In this document: piece by piece, positions 16,997 to 25,589 of the stretch
Layout of the letters: each line of letters begins with the position of its first letter
How positions within the stretch are numbered: position 1 is the stretch's first letter
DNA from: Oscillospiraceae bacterium
GTDB taxonomy: Bacteria > Bacillota > Clostridia > Oscillospirales > Acutalibacteraceae
DNA: 52,606 nucleotides
Direction: 5' to 3'
Assembly (NCBI GenBank): GCA_009779995.1
Contig: WRDW01000010.1
Span: 1 to 52,606, forward strand
Program-made: the position numbers and the translations under genes
The notes under the pieces: generated by a model
The model's input: the letters and a program-made list of their open reading frames with translations, nothing else
What the model was told of the DNA's origin: nothing
Databases searched by the model: none

Positions 16997-17578
16997 ATGG
17001 GTGGTATACTCGGCAATTCGATCAAGCGCGGCGCGAAGCGCGCCGTGGGCAACGCGGTGGGCAACGCCGTAGGCCATGCCATGGAGCGCAAGGTGACGCA
17101 GGGCGTCAACCAGGCGGTGAACCAGGCCGCCGACAGAATCGCCCCGCAGCCGCAGTACCAACCGCAGCCGCAATACCAGCCAAATCCCTGCGCGGCGCAG
17201 CAGAACGCGCAGGCCCAGGCCTCCGCGGCGCAGCTGGGCGGCATCTTCGCAAGTTTCGCCGGGGCGGCGCAGGGCTTCGCCAACGAGGCCGCCAAAAACA
17301 TGAAGATTTGCCCCGGCTGCGGCAACGGCTGCGGCGCGGAGATGAAGTTCTGCAACGCCTGCGGCTCCCCCCTGCCCGAGATGACCGCCGCCCAGGGCGC
17401 GGTGTGCCAAAGCTGCGGGATGCAGAACGGCCCGGGCACGCGCTTTTGCGCGGGCTGCGGGGCCAAGCTGCCCGCCGCCCTTGCCGAGGAGGCCGCCGCC
17501 GTATGTCAAAGCTGCGGGACGCAAAACGGCCCGGGCACGCGCTTTTGCGCGGGCTGCGGCACGCAGGTGGCCGCGTAA
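16997..17578 (+). CDS. Multi-zinc-ribbon protein
   Basis: The 193-residue protein begins with a Gly/Ala helix with repeated GNAVGNAVGHA, then a Gln/Pro-rich linker (PQPQYQPQPQYQP). Three CxxC pairs of zinc-ribbon type follow: CPGCGNGCG/CNACG, CQSCG/CAGCG and CQSCG/CAGCG. The last two ribbons are near-identical duplicates at DNA level (17403-17460 and 17502-17559). It looks cytoplasmic. Such double zinc-ribbon proteins usually bind proteins or nucleic acids; no specific role can be given. It converges with an MFS gene, with palindromic repeats in the gap. Confidence 0.75.
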   Translation: MGGILGNSIKRGAKRAVGNAVGNAVGHAMERKVTQGVNQAVNQAADRIAPQPQYQPQPQYQPNPCAAQQNAQAQASAAQLGGIFASFAGAAQGFANEAAKNMKICPGCGNGCGAEMKFCNACGSPLPEMTAAQGAVCQSCGMQNGPGTRFCAGCGAKLPAALAEEAAAVCQSCGTQNGPGTRFCAGCGTQVAA

Positions 17579-17580
17579 AG

Positions 17581-17680
17581 CCTGTACGGGCGGCATTCTT
17601 GCCGCCCGTACATAAACGCCCGGGCGGCATTTTTGCCACCCCAAAAAACACCCGGGTAACATGAATGCCACCCCTACAGG
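17581..17680. repeat. TGTAGGGG-family palindromic element (composite)
   Basis: The 100-base block starts CCTGTACGGGCGGCATTC, contains GCGGCATTTTTGCCACC in the middle and ends GAATGCCACCCCTACAGG, so both ends are inverted copies of the element end. Its right end overlaps the MFS gene: the stop codon TAG (17674-17676 on the minus strand) lies in CTGTAGGGG of the repeat. Confidence 0.75.
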
Positions 17681-18879
17681 CCTTGCTTTGACGCAGGGCC
17701 TGTTTTCACCCTATGCCAAACCAAGAATACCATCACCCACACCGAACACACCATCGCCAGCGGCAGATAGCCCGCGAAAATAGAAAATCTTGTGCTGACC
17801 CAGCCGAAGACCAGCCCCAGCGGGATGCTCAGCACCCGCAGGGCCAGGGAGGCTATGGACTCCGTGGTGGCGCGGATCTGGCTCTCGGCGCGGTGGTGCA
17901 GGTAGCCCTCCACGAGGGGATCGGCGGCGCCCGCGGCGAGATACATCGCCGCCATGGGGACAAGGCACAGCGCGTTTTTGCGCGCGAGGTACACGGCGAG
18001 ATACCCGGCGGCGCTCACGGCCAGGATGGCGAGCAGGATGGCCCGGTAGCTATGGCGCTCCTTGAGCCTGTAGGCGAACAGGTTCGCGGGGATGCGGCAC
18101 AGGGACAGCCCCGCGCCCACCAGGCCGAACAGCGCCACCGGCACGCCGACGCCCTCCAGCAGCAGCTGCCAGAATTCGTCGAGGTAGATCAGGCAGGCCC
18201 CCAGCAGCGTGCCGGTCAGGCAGTAGAGCAGCAGCAGCGGCGCGGCGCGGAACAGCGCCAGGGCCTGCTTCGCGTACTGCAAATTGCCGGTGAGCCCGCT
18301 CTCCGGTTTTGTTATCATGGGCGGCTCGCGCAGCGTGAGGGCGGCCAGGAAGGCCAACCCCATTGCGCAGGCGGAGATCAAATAGTTGAACTCGAAGCCC
18401 AGCCGGTTGGCAAGCAGCCCGCCGGAGAGCGCCGCCGCCATGCTGCCCGCCATGTCGATGGCGCGCAGGCGGCCCAGCGTCCTCTCGAACCCGTCCTGCT
18501 TTCCCGCCGCCAGCAGGGAGTCGTAGAGCAGGGCGCTGCCGCTGCCGCTGGAGAGCGCCCGGCCCACCCCCGCCAGGAACACCGCCAGCCCGAAGGCCCA
18601 AAAGCTCCGGGCGAACAGCAGGATCACCATCTCGGCCGCGTCCAGCAGGCAGCCGAGGAGGAGCATACGTTTGCGCCCGAAGCGGTCGGCCAAAATGCCC
18701 GAGGGGATCTCCAGCAGCGTGACAGTGACGGCGTAGATGATCTCGCACCAGACCACCCCCTGCACGCCAACGCCGCGCGCCTGCCAGAACAGCCGCTCAA
18801 TGACATAAGCCGGGATAAGCGCCTGGAACAGGGTGATCCAGTATTGCCTTTTTGCGTTGCTCAAATAATCATAACCCAT
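17674..18879 (-). CDS. MFS transporter, probable efflux pump
   Basis: The 401-residue protein has about 12 hydrophobic segments and the MFS loop motif GILADRFGRKRML between the second and third segments. It lies directly downstream of a MerR-family regulator on the same strand (153-base gap), an arrangement typical of drug or metabolite exporters; the ligand is unknown. AAAGGAAGACAGGT precedes the start. The last codons read CAA GGC CTG TAG, where CTGTAG belongs to a palindromic repeat that has supplied a new stop codon. Confidence 0.82.
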   Translation of the reverse strand: MGYDYLSNAKRQYWITLFQALIPAYVIERLFWQARGVGVQGVVWCEIIYAVTVTLLEIPSGILADRFGRKRMLLLGCLLDAAEMVILLFARSFWAFGLAVFLAGVGRALSSGSGSALLYDSLLAAGKQDGFERTLGRLRAIDMAGSMAAALSGGLLANRLGFEFNYLISACAMGLAFLAALTLREPPMITKPESGLTGNLQYAKQALALFRAAPLLLLYCLTGTLLGACLIYLDEFWQLLLEGVGVPVALFGLVGAGLSLCRIPANLFAYRLKERHSYRAILLAILAVSAAGYLAVYLARKNALCLVPMAAMYLAAGAADPLVEGYLHHRAESQIRATTESIASLALRVLSIPLGLVFGWVSTRFSIFAGYLPLAMVCSVWVMVFLVWHRVKTGPASKQGL

Positions 18880-19010
18880 ACCTGTCTTCCTTTCAAAAAA
18901 ATTGGGTTGGAAGGCCGGTATAGGCGGCGCGCGGGCGCTGTATTGTCTTGTGAGTTAGCAGGGAGGGCGGATGTTGCTGCGCATGGGATGGCTCCTTGTA
19001 GACTAGACTC

Positions 19011-19030
19011 GGGTGGCATTCTTGCCACCC
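19011..19030. repeat. TGTAGGGG-family element, short copy
   Basis: GGGTGGCATTCTTGCCACCC is the core palindrome found in many other gaps of the window. It lies immediately after the stop codon of the MerR gene and may act as its transcript end. Confidence 0.65.
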
Positions 19031-19032
19031 GC

Positions 19033-19833
19033 TTATATCGCGTTTCTAGTGATCCCCACCGTCACCTGCATCAAATATTCCTCCGCGCCGGTGACGCTGG
19101 CGGCGTCCAGCAGGTAGACCGTGTAGGCCGGACCGGTGAACTCCATCCCGCCATGCAGGGCGTATTCGAACATGCGGCGGGGCAGCGGGCCCATCTCGCC
19201 GTAGTAGCAGTGCTGCGTGCCCACCAGGTAGTCCCCGGCGGGCCGCGCGTCGGGGCCCTGCGGGTCGTAGGAAACCAAGAGCGTCGGCTGGTCCGGCTGC
19301 TCCATGAAATCGAAGAAGTCGCGCCAGGCGAAGCCCAGCGGGCAGCCCGCGTTGCCGTTTTGCCGGATGTCCCCGAAGGCGCTGCGCAGGCGCTGCGCGG
19401 GGCTGAGCCTGCCGCCCAGGGTCTCCAGGGAGCTGCGGCGCAGGGGCCGGGCGGGCAGCTGCCGCAGCTCGATCTCGCCGGGGGAGGCCGTGCGGCCCTC
19501 GCCGATGAGCGAGAGGTAGCTGCGCAGCATATCCAGGCTGGCCTGCTGGCGGGCGATGTCCCGGCGCAGCTGCTCGCTGCAGCGCCCGAGCACCTCGCCT
19601 GCCCGCTCGGGGCTGCGCTCCCGGCCGTAGTCCGCCAGCTGCTGCGCGCTCAAGCCCATCTCCCGCAGCGCCTTGATGAGGTACACCTGGGGGATGAGGC
19701 GCGGGTCGAAGAAGCGGTAGTTGCTGCCCTCGGCGCGCGGCACGGGGCCCAGCAGGCCCTGGTCGCTGTAATCGCGGATGCTGAAGGCGGAGGTCTCGGC
19801 GCAAATGGCCAAGTCAGAGGTTCGCAGATTCAT
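19033..19833 (-). CDS. MerR-family regulator with GyrI-like effector domain
   Basis: The 266-residue protein has an N-terminal winged helix of MerR type (SIRDYSDQGLLGPVPR, then YRFFDPRLIPQVYLIKALREMG), a coiled-coil linker (about 75-115) and a C-terminal GyrI-like ligand domain ending AYTVYLLDAASVTGAEEYLM, as in BmrR-type sensors. It probably binds a small organic molecule and activates the promoter of the downstream MFS gene; no MerR operator with 19-base spacing was located. The start follows AAAGGATG. A palindromic repeat abuts its 3' end and another lies upstream. Confidence 0.82.
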   Translation of the reverse strand: MNLRTSDLAICAETSAFSIRDYSDQGLLGPVPRAEGSNYRFFDPRLIPQVYLIKALREMGLSAQQLADYGRERSPERAGEVLGRCSEQLRRDIARQQASLDMLRSYLSLIGEGRTASPGEIELRQLPARPLRRSSLETLGGRLSPAQRLRSAFGDIRQNGNAGCPLGFAWRDFFDFMEQPDQPTLLVSYDPQGPDARPAGDYLVGTQHCYYGEMGPLPRRMFEYALHGGMEFTGPAYTVYLLDAASVTGAEEYLMQVTVGITRNAI

Positions 19834-19856
19834 TTTTTACATCCTTTTTTGCACGT

Positions 19857-19929
19857 CCTGCAGGGGGCGGCGTCCCCGACGCCCCAAACCAAAGCTTTGT
19901 TTTATATGCCAGGGACGTCATCCCCTGCA
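19857..19929. repeat. TGTAGGGG-family element, long degenerate copy
   Basis: It begins CCTGCAGGGGGCGGCGTCCC and ends GGGACGTCATCCCCTGCA, an inverted repeat around an AT-rich centre. It is like the copies at 25554 and 39886 but with TGCA instead of TGTA ends. Confidence 0.6.
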
Positions 19930-20081
19930 AACATCGCTTTTGCACAATAAGAGTATACAGCATTCGTGAGAGAGATACAAGCCCTTTGCGGCTGTCCGCG
20001 GGCGTTTTTTTCGGCGCGAAACAAAAAATGGCAAATCCAGGGGGCAGCTCAGATTTTTTTTGAAAATTTATGAAAAGGCTG

Positions 20082-20110
20082 TTGACAAGTTCTAGGCTTT
20101 GTGATAGTAT
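20082..20110 (+). promoter_or_regulatory. Promoter of the attenuator-like leader
   Basis: TTGACA (20082-20087) and TAGTAT (20105-20110) with 17-base spacing, in an AT-rich patch. It reads into a region with no large gene, which points to a regulatory RNA. Confidence 0.65.
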
Positions 20111-20116
20111 TATTTT

Positions 20117-20318
20117 GGGGTTAAATCAAACAAAATTTTTCACGAAAGGAAGCGATGCGCATGAGTAACCCGAGCGGCCCCAGCAAAGCGCCGAAGCGTC
20201 CGTGCCTGATGAAAGTTCCGATTCCCGGGAGAGGGCGGCCATGTGCCGCCGCCGCCCGGCTTCGTTCGGACTTTCCCAAGTGTCACCCGTGACCTTGCGT
20301 GGAAGTCCGTTTTTATTT
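20117..20318 (+). ncRNA. Candidate attenuator or riboswitch leader RNA with a 45-codon leader ORF
   Basis: The predicted transcript holds two mutually exclusive hairpins. GAAAGTTCCGA (20211-20221) can pair with TCGGACTTTC (20266-20275). The same stretch CGGACTTTCC (20267-20276) also pairs with GGAAGTCCG (20301-20309), followed by TTTTTATTT, a standard terminator. The terminator loop is itself paired (GTCAC with GTGAC). A frame from ATG 20155 (after GAAAGGAAGCG) to TGA 20292 encodes 45 residues starting MRMSNPSGPSKAPKRP and ends inside the terminator hairpin, so ribosome position could choose the structure. This architecture resembles translation-coupled attenuation. I do not recognise a known riboswitch class. 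Confidence 0.45.
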
Positions 20319-20443
20319 CGCCTATTTTTTCATCAGAGAGGAACCACATGCATAACCTGAAAATGAGCGCCCGAACGAACGCCCGCCTGCGCGCGCCCTA
20401 AGTGGAAATCACGCTGGGTACGCATTGAAGGCCTGACAGGTTT

Positions 20444-20462
20444 CACCCTGGAAAGGAGGGTG
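20444..20462 (+). promoter_or_regulatory. Hairpin that could mask a ribosome binding site
   Basis: CACCCT (20444-20449) pairs perfectly with AGGGTG (20457-20462), enclosing or covering the Shine-Dalgarno sequence AAAGGAGGG of the small ORF at 20469. Confidence 0.4.
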
Positions 20463-20468
20463 CCCACG

Positions 20469-20711
20469 TTGGAATTGTTGACACCGAAGCAACAGGAGAG
20501 ATTGGACAGGAGCCTGCGCGCATACACGGGGGAGGATGTCCTGTCCGCCCGGCAGATTGGCAGCACGCACATCAGCGACATATTGGTACTGAACCTGGAG
20601 CTCGCCGGGGGCAGCGGCGGCATCCGCAACTGCCACGCCTTCATCGCCAACCGCGGCGCGCAGCCCGTGATAGCGGAGGGCTGGTTCGGGCGCGGGAGGG
20701 GGGGGCTATAA
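20469..20711 (+). CDS. Small protein of unknown function
   Basis: The best start is TTG 20469, nine bases after GGAGGG; GTG 20460 overlaps the ribosome site itself. The 80-residue product (starting LELLTPKQQERLDRSLRAYT) is soluble with a helical N-terminal end and ends in a Gly/Arg-rich tail. It is the first substantial frame after the attenuator-like leader, with a 17-codon ORF (from ATG 20349) between. No family is recognised and expression is uncertain. Confidence 0.4.
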   Translation: MELLTPKQQERLDRSLRAYTGEDVLSARQIGSTHISDILVLNLELAGGSGGIRNCHAFIANRGAQPVIAEGWFGRGRGGL

Positions 20712-20748
20712 AGCTTGTGCTATTACCGAGCATTTGCATGGAGCAGAG

Positions 20749-20776
20749 CAAGCCCCCCTCGCGTGCGAGGGGGGTG
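20749..20776. repeat. CCCCCCTCGC hairpin repeat, copy 1
   Basis: AAGCCCCCCTCGC and GCGAGGGGGGT form a strong stem. A nearly identical hairpin occurs at 30636-30660. Both lie near gene ends and next to GGAGCAGA, so they may be a second small repeat family that doubles as a terminator. Here it follows the stop of the GPH transporter gene (minus strand). Confidence 0.55.
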
Positions 20777-20794
20777 TCCACGCCGGGGCGTCCG

Positions 20795-22339
20795 CTAATC
20801 CTGCCTGTTGGCCGCCATCATCGCGGCCGCCGCCGCCGCGCGGCGCTCGGCCAGGTCGGCGTACATGACCTCGCGGGTCTTCTGGTCTATGTTGTAGAAG
20901 AACTTGGGGATCAGGCCGAAGATGCTGAACAGGGCCGGGACGATGGTGGCCATGGCGAAGACGCCGTCGGCGGTCTTCTCCGTCTGGTGCAGGTAGTGCT
21001 CGCCGGTCTGGAAGCCGATCATCTGCATGATCGCGTTGGTGAGCGTGCCGCCGACCGCGCCGGCGATCTTCTGCGGCAGGCCCCGCATCATGCCCACCAT
21101 GGCCTCGCCGCGGAAGCCGTTCTTCCATTCGCCGTAGTCGATCATCTCGTTGCGTATCTCGTCCGGGATGACCCGCTTGGCGCCGTAGAGCGCCATGTAC
21201 GCGGTGTTTTCAATGCTGTAGGCGATGAGCATGGGGACCAGGTGCGCGTACATGCGGTGGAAGCCGTTGCCCTGCGCGGCCTTCTTCGTGCGGAGCATGC
21301 CGAAAAAGTAGATCCCGATCCAGAAGGGCTTGTTGATATTTTCCGAGGCGATCCACAGCGTCTTGGTGGAAAACCGCTGGCGCAGCCAAGTGATGTAGCC
21401 GTAGCTGGCGTAGCTCACCGGCGAGCCGGGGATGCCGGAGATCAGGCCGAAGTTGGAGAAGTTCAGGATGGAATCGACGTAGGTGCCGTGCTGCCTGCCG
21501 ATCTGGAAGCCGTCCAGCACCTGTGAGAGCATGAACAGTAACAGGGGTCGATTGTTTTTCAGGGCGACAAGGGATTCCTTAAACGTGGGCGGTTTGTCCT
21601 CCACGGCAAGCTCGGCGGTGCCGGCGCTCTGCACCCGCTCCCTTGTCACAATGACATAATACAGCGATATGCCCGCGCTGATGGTCATGGTGATCATGCC
21701 CATCCATGTGTAGAGCGAACGCAGGTTCATGTTGACCTCAAGGGCCGTCTTCTTCGTGTTGCGCGAGATGATGTCCCGCAGGATGGTGAAAATCTGCTTG
21801 GGCAGGGAGCTGCCGAAGGACAGGAACTTCGCCTTGGTGATCAGGCTCAGGCGCTCCTGCGGCTCCGGCGTGATGTTGGCCACCATGCCCATGCGGGCGA
21901 TCTGGGAGATGGTGCCGGTCAGCTCGTTTAAGAGGCCCAGCGCGAAGTTGAACGCGATCTTCGGGACAAAGGTGCTGTCCGTGCCCCAGAAGATGTAGGG
22001 CAGCATGTAGACCAGCAGGGTCATCGGCAGGCCGTAGAGGGGATAGAGCAGCAGGTAGGGCCGGAACTTGCCGAAGCGCGTGCGGGTCTTCTCCACCCAG
22101 GCCGCCACGAACAGGTCGTCGAGGACGTCCCACACGGTCCCGAAGGGCCCGAGCAGCGCCTGCACGCCCTTGCTGATGTTCAGCAGCCTGTCGGTCCACT
22201 CCGCGTTCGGGCCGATCACGATGGACGGCGCGGCGTCGTACATGATGAAGCCGACTGTTTCCGCCGTGCCCACGTACCGCCGCCCCTCGGGCGGCCCCTT
22301 GGTCTCCTGTTTTTCTTTTTTATTTTGACTTTTCGCCAT
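20795..22339 (-). CDS. GPH-type (MFS_2) sugar transporter
   Basis: The start is ATG 22339 after AAGGGGG; a longer frame to 22435 has no ribosome site. The 514-residue membrane protein has about 12 hydrophobic segments and GPH features: the WDVLDDLFVAAWVEKTRTRFGKFRPYL loop (Asp-rich motif after segment two, residues about 78-105) and the ENTAYMALYGAKRVIPDEIRNEMIDYGEWKNG region. The last 30 residues are Ala/Arg-rich (DLAERRAAAAAAMMA). It should import glycosides or oligosaccharides with a cation. It is related to the two transporters at 44357 and 46945. It is divergent from the gene at 22536, suggesting a shared substrate. Confidence 0.78.
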   Translation of the reverse strand: MAKSQNKKEKQETKGPPEGRRYVGTAETVGFIMYDAAPSIVIGPNAEWTDRLLNISKGVQALLGPFGTVWDVLDDLFVAAWVEKTRTRFGKFRPYLLLYPLYGLPMTLLVYMLPYIFWGTDSTFVPKIAFNFALGLLNELTGTISQIARMGMVANITPEPQERLSLITKAKFLSFGSSLPKQIFTILRDIISRNTKKTALEVNMNLRSLYTWMGMITMTISAGISLYYVIVTRERVQSAGTAELAVEDKPPTFKESLVALKNNRPLLLFMLSQVLDGFQIGRQHGTYVDSILNFSNFGLISGIPGSPVSYASYGYITWLRQRFSTKTLWIASENINKPFWIGIYFFGMLRTKKAAQGNGFHRMYAHLVPMLIAYSIENTAYMALYGAKRVIPDEIRNEMIDYGEWKNGFRGEAMVGMMRGLPQKIAGAVGGTLTNAIMQMIGFQTGEHYLHQTEKTADGVFAMATIVPALFSIFGLIPKFFYNIDQKTREVMYADLAERRAAAAAAMMAANRQD

Positions 22340-22477
22340 GGCAAAACCCCCTTGCGTATTTTCAATCCCTATTGTAACACATATGGGGGAAAATGCAAGG
22401 GTTTTTTCAAGCGTCCGTTCCTTTCGTTTTTTCAAGGCGTTTCTTCAGGGCGTTTCTTGGATACAAGTCGATTTCTC

Positions 22478-22506
22478 TTGACTTGCGGCAAAAAAACGTG
22501 TACCAT
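22478..22506 (+). promoter_or_regulatory. Promoter of the 598-residue gene
   Basis: TTGACT (22478-22483) and TACCAT (22501-22506), 17 bases apart, precede the start at 22536, which follows GGGAGGAAGCT. Confidence 0.6.
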
Positions 22507-22535
22507 GGGGGTAACGAAACACGCGGGAGGAAGCT

Positions 22536-24332
22536 ATGCCCATCCAGCTGCAAAGACACCTCAACCGGTTCAGCAAATTCTATCCGGGGAGCAGTCCCGA
22601 AATCCCTTCGGCGCTGTTCGGCAGGGACGCACGGCAGCGCGTCTCCCCGTCCGGGCTGCCCAACCTGCCCCTGCCCTCGAGGAAGAGCGAGTACTCCTGC
22701 AAGGCCTCCACCCGGGACGGCGTCGTGTGGTTCGGCGCGAAAACCGGCCTTACCCGCTACGACCCCGCCGCCCCTTGCAAGAATGACAGGATCATGTACT
22801 TCAGCGCCACCAGGGATTTGCCTTCAAACGAAGTCCTGGCCCTGCTGCCTGTGGAGCCGGAGGACGAGAGCGTCTTTGAAGCCCTGTGGGTGCGCACGAA
22901 GGGCGGCGTCGCGCGCATCACGATGAAATGGCTGACCGCCGAAGAGAAGGCAAATCTCCTGTTGCGGGAGAATCTCGACGTCGTGGATCGAAGGGGCATG
23001 ATCACCCAGAAGATGCTCACCCGGCCGCGCGACCCCACGAGCAAAGTTTCTTATAACGCCAGCGACAACGACGGCTGCTTCGGCTGCGCCTTCGCCATGG
23101 CCGAGCTGCTGCACTACGGGACGCTGCGCCGCGAGCTGGGCCCCGAGCATCCCGAAACACAGCGCATTAAAGCCGTATGCGCGCGCTCCAGCGAGGCCAT
23201 GCTCCTGCTGACCTACATGCCCGGCCGTGGCGACGGCTTCGTGGCCCGCACCTACATGGCCCCCTACGAGCCCGTGCCCGACGACGGCTTCTACTTCGAG
23301 AAGCTGGGCGACGGCACGGCCCGCGTGCTCCCGACGACGCCGGCTTTGAATCGCGGCGTGGCGGGCATGATCATCGACGCCGGCGCCCCCGTCCCGGAAC
23401 GCCTGGCGCGGCTGTATGAGGGCGTGGCCCCCGGCGGCGTGGGCCTGGTCTACAAGGGCGATACCAGCTCCGATGAGATCACCCTGCACTTCGCGCACGC
23501 CTATTACCTGCACCTGACGCTGGCCCGGGACGACCCCGAGCTTGCCGCGCTGAGCGCGCAGGCCTGCCGGAACATGATGGGGCATATCCTCGATCACGGC
23601 TGCCAGATGCACGACGCCTTCGGCGGCCCCGCCCTCTGGGCCAAGTGGGACGAGGACTATTTTTCATGCGGCCTGGGCTGGATCGACGCCTGCCTGAACG
23701 CCGCCGAAATTCTGATGTACCTGCGCGTGACCATGGAGGTCGCCGGCGAAACGGGCCGCTGGCAGGCCGCCTACGAAGACCTGCTTGCGAAAGGCTACGC
23801 CGCGCTCGGCCCCAAGCACGCCGAGCGCTTCGACCAGATGGCCCGCATGGAGAACATGGACCTCCCCGAGGCCATCATGTTCGGCGACCACATGCTGGCC
23901 ACCGCCGCTTTCTGGCCGCTGATCCTGCTGGAGCCCGATCCCGCCCTGCGCGAAATTTACAGGGCGGGCTACAAGGCCTGGCGCGGCACGATAGGCCGGG
24001 ATCACAACCCCGGCTACGACATCCCCTTTATGCTCGCCTGCCCGGACGAACCCATCGACATGGCCCTGCTGGAGCGCTGGTTCTACAGAAGCCCCGCCAG
24101 CCGCCTGGCCGCCCCCGTGAGCCTGGAGGCCCGCGCCGACATGCCCGTGCGCATGTACCTCAACGATTACAAGGAGACCGGCTGGCGCCTGCCCGACGAC
24201 GAGCGCTTCATCGCGAAATACAACCGCAGCCCATGGCTCTACACCGGCAGGGGCAGCGACTGCATGATTGACAGCTGCTACCCCTACACGTTCGCGTATT
24301 GGCTGGGAAGGTACTACGGGGTTTTGGCGTGA
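22536..24332 (+). CDS. Unrecognised 598-residue protein, possible alpha-toroid glycan enzyme
   Basis: The protein has no signal peptide. Residues about 45-130 contain beta-propeller-like strands (STRDGVVWFGAKTGLTRYDP and LWVRTKGGVARI, as in two-component-regulator propeller repeats). Residues about 175-595 are mostly helical with many aromatic and acidic residues (DNDGCFGCAFAMAELLHY, AFGGPALWAKWDEDYFSCGL, SCYPYTFAYWLGRYYG). This is reminiscent of alpha/alpha-barrel glycan lyases or hydrolases, but I recognise no defining motif. It is divergent from a GPH sugar transporter, so a role in processing an imported glycan is a reasonable guess. A strong terminator follows. Confidence 0.6.
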   Translation: MPIQLQRHLNRFSKFYPGSSPEIPSALFGRDARQRVSPSGLPNLPLPSRKSEYSCKASTRDGVVWFGAKTGLTRYDPAAPCKNDRIMYFSATRDLPSNEVLALLPVEPEDESVFEALWVRTKGGVARITMKWLTAEEKANLLLRENLDVVDRRGMITQKMLTRPRDPTSKVSYNASDNDGCFGCAFAMAELLHYGTLRRELGPEHPETQRIKAVCARSSEAMLLLTYMPGRGDGFVARTYMAPYEPVPDDGFYFEKLGDGTARVLPTTPALNRGVAGMIIDAGAPVPERLARLYEGVAPGGVGLVYKGDTSSDEITLHFAHAYYLHLTLARDDPELAALSAQACRNMMGHILDHGCQMHDAFGGPALWAKWDEDYFSCGLGWIDACLNAAEILMYLRVTMEVAGETGRWQAAYEDLLAKGYAALGPKHAERFDQMARMENMDLPEAIMFGDHMLATAAFWPLILLEPDPALREIYRAGYKAWRGTIGRDHNPGYDIPFMLACPDEPIDMALLERWFYRSPASRLAAPVSLEARADMPVRMYLNDYKETGWRLPDDERFIAKYNRSPWLYTGRGSDCMIDSCYPYTFAYWLGRYYGVLA

Positions 24333-24416
24333 CGCCTTTGTGCATTTTGCCCAGCAAAAATTACCGGCCAAAAAGCTCGGAAAACGCCCGCAAAAAACTG
24401 CGCGGGAAATGTAAGC

Positions 24417-24452
24417 AAACCCCCTGTTTCCGACGGGAAACAGGGGGTTTGT
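24417..24452 (+). terminator. Strong Rho-independent terminator
   Basis: AAACCCCCTGTTTCC and GGAAACAGGGGGTTT form a 15-pair stem around CGAC/G. The stem's own TTT and the following TGT serve as the tail. It insulates the spoIIIA operon from the gene upstream. Confidence 0.85.
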
Positions 24453-24532
24453 CGCACACCTTGCGAAATTCACGAATTATCGTTTATCGATAAGCGAACT
24501 TTTTTCGTCAAAATGACGAACGGGAGGGCTTG

Positions 24533-24562
24533 TCATAACCTGTCCTCCTCCCGCATAGGCAT
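24533..24562 (+). promoter_or_regulatory. Possible sigma-E promoter of the spoIIIA operon
   Basis: TCATAACC (24533-24540) and CATAGGCAT (24554-24562), separated by 13 bases, loosely resemble the mother-cell sigma-E consensus (CATA elements). The spoIIIA operon is sigma-E-dependent in Bacillus. The match is weak and was found because the context predicts it. Confidence 0.3.
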
Positions 24563-24596
24563 GTACAAAACGGCAGGAATGCCGCTGAAGGAAGGC

Positions 24597-24624
24597 TGTA
24601 GGGGCGGCATTCATGCCGCCCGCC
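24597..24624. repeat. TGTAGGGG-family element in the spoIIIAA 5' region
   Basis: TGTAGGGGCGGCATTCATGC followed by CGCCCGCC, ending six bases before the spoIIIAA start codon. A degenerate piece (GGCAGGAATGCCGC) precedes it at 24572. It occupies the place where a ribosome site would be expected. Confidence 0.7.
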
Positions 24625-24629
24625 GGAAA

Positions 24630-25589
24630 ATGCAAATAAGCTTAAGCGTAAAGCCCTTCGACCAGGCCGCCGCACGCCTGCCGGATTTCGTCCTCACCCC
24701 CCTGGCCGCGCTGCCGGAGGATGTGCGCGCCCGCGCCACGGAGATCCGGATGCGCGCGGGGAGCCCGGTCACGCTCACCCTGCCGGAGGGCCCGCGGCCC
24801 CTCCCGCTGCGCCTGGGCGGCGCGCAGCTGGCGCAGGCGCTGCGCGCCCTGTGCGAATACTCCGTGCACAGCTACACCGAGGACATCGCCCGGGGCTACG
24901 TCACCCTGCCGGGCGGGCACAGGGCGGGCGTGTGCGGCACGGCGGTGATTGAACATGGCTCAGTCACGGCTGTGCGCGACATCTCTTCGATCAACCTGCG
25001 CGTCGCCCGCGAAATCCCCGGCGCGGCGAGCGCGCTGTGCGCGAGATTGTACCGGAACGGCAGCCTCCCCGGCCTGCTGATCTCCGGCCCGCCCGGCAGC
25101 GGCAAGACCACCCTTTTGCGCGACCTCGCCCGCCGCCTCTCGGACGGCCTGAACGGCTCGGGAAGCCTTAGAGATCACGGTTTTCCGCGCCGCGTGGCGA
25201 TCATCGACGAGCGCGGCGAGCTGGCCGGGGCCCGCGAGGGCACGCCCTGCTGCAACCTGGGCGCGAACACGGACGTCCTCACCGGCTACCCCAAGGGGGA
25301 GGGCATCCTGCTGGCGATACGTTCGCTCTCGCCCGAGATGATTCTGTGCGACGAGCTGGGCGGCGAGAGCGACGCCGCCGCCCTGGAAGCCGGTTTCCAC
25401 ACGGGCGTGCGCTTCGTGGCCACCCTCCACGCGGGCAGCGCCGAAGAGGCCCTCGCCCGCCCCGTGGCGCGCCGGTTGCTCGCCTGCGGCGCGTTCGACT
25501 ATTTGGCGCACTTGGAATTTCCGTGCAAACTGGCTGAAATACGCGAACTAAAAGTAGGGGACGGCCTCCGGACGTCCCTGGTCACATAA
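24630..25589 (+). CDS. spoIIIAA: Stage III sporulation protein AA (SpoIIIAA)
   Basis: The 319-residue cytoplasmic ATPase has Walker A GPPGSGKTT (153-161) and the Walker B-like segment MILCDELGGESDA, and it opens the standard order AA-AH. It is thought to power the SpoIIIA-SpoIIQ channel between mother cell and forespore. The start chosen is ATG 24630; only a weak GGAAA precedes it because a palindromic repeat sits immediately upstream. The last 12 residues (KVGDGLRTSLVT) are encoded by another repeat copy (25554-25634), so the native C-terminal end has been replaced. Confidence 0.92.
   Translation: MQISLSVKPFDQAAARLPDFVLTPLAALPEDVRARATEIRMRAGSPVTLTLPEGPRPLPLRLGGAQLAQALRALCEYSVHSYTEDIARGYVTLPGGHRAGVCGTAVIEHGSVTAVRDISSINLRVAREIPGAASALCARLYRNGSLPGLLISGPPGSGKTTLLRDLARRLSDGLNGSGSLRDHGFPRRVAIIDERGELAGAREGTPCCNLGANTDVLTGYPKGEGILLAIRSLSPEMILCDELGGESDAAALEAGFHTGVRFVATLHAGSAEEALARPVARRLLACGAFDYLAHLEFPCKLAEIRELKVGDGLRTSLVT

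Noticed and set aside
20117-20318. 6S RNA
   Set aside because: The length and promoter/terminator fit, but the 5' and 3' ends do not pair into the long closed rod with a central bubble; competing hairpins and a leader ORF fit an attenuator better.
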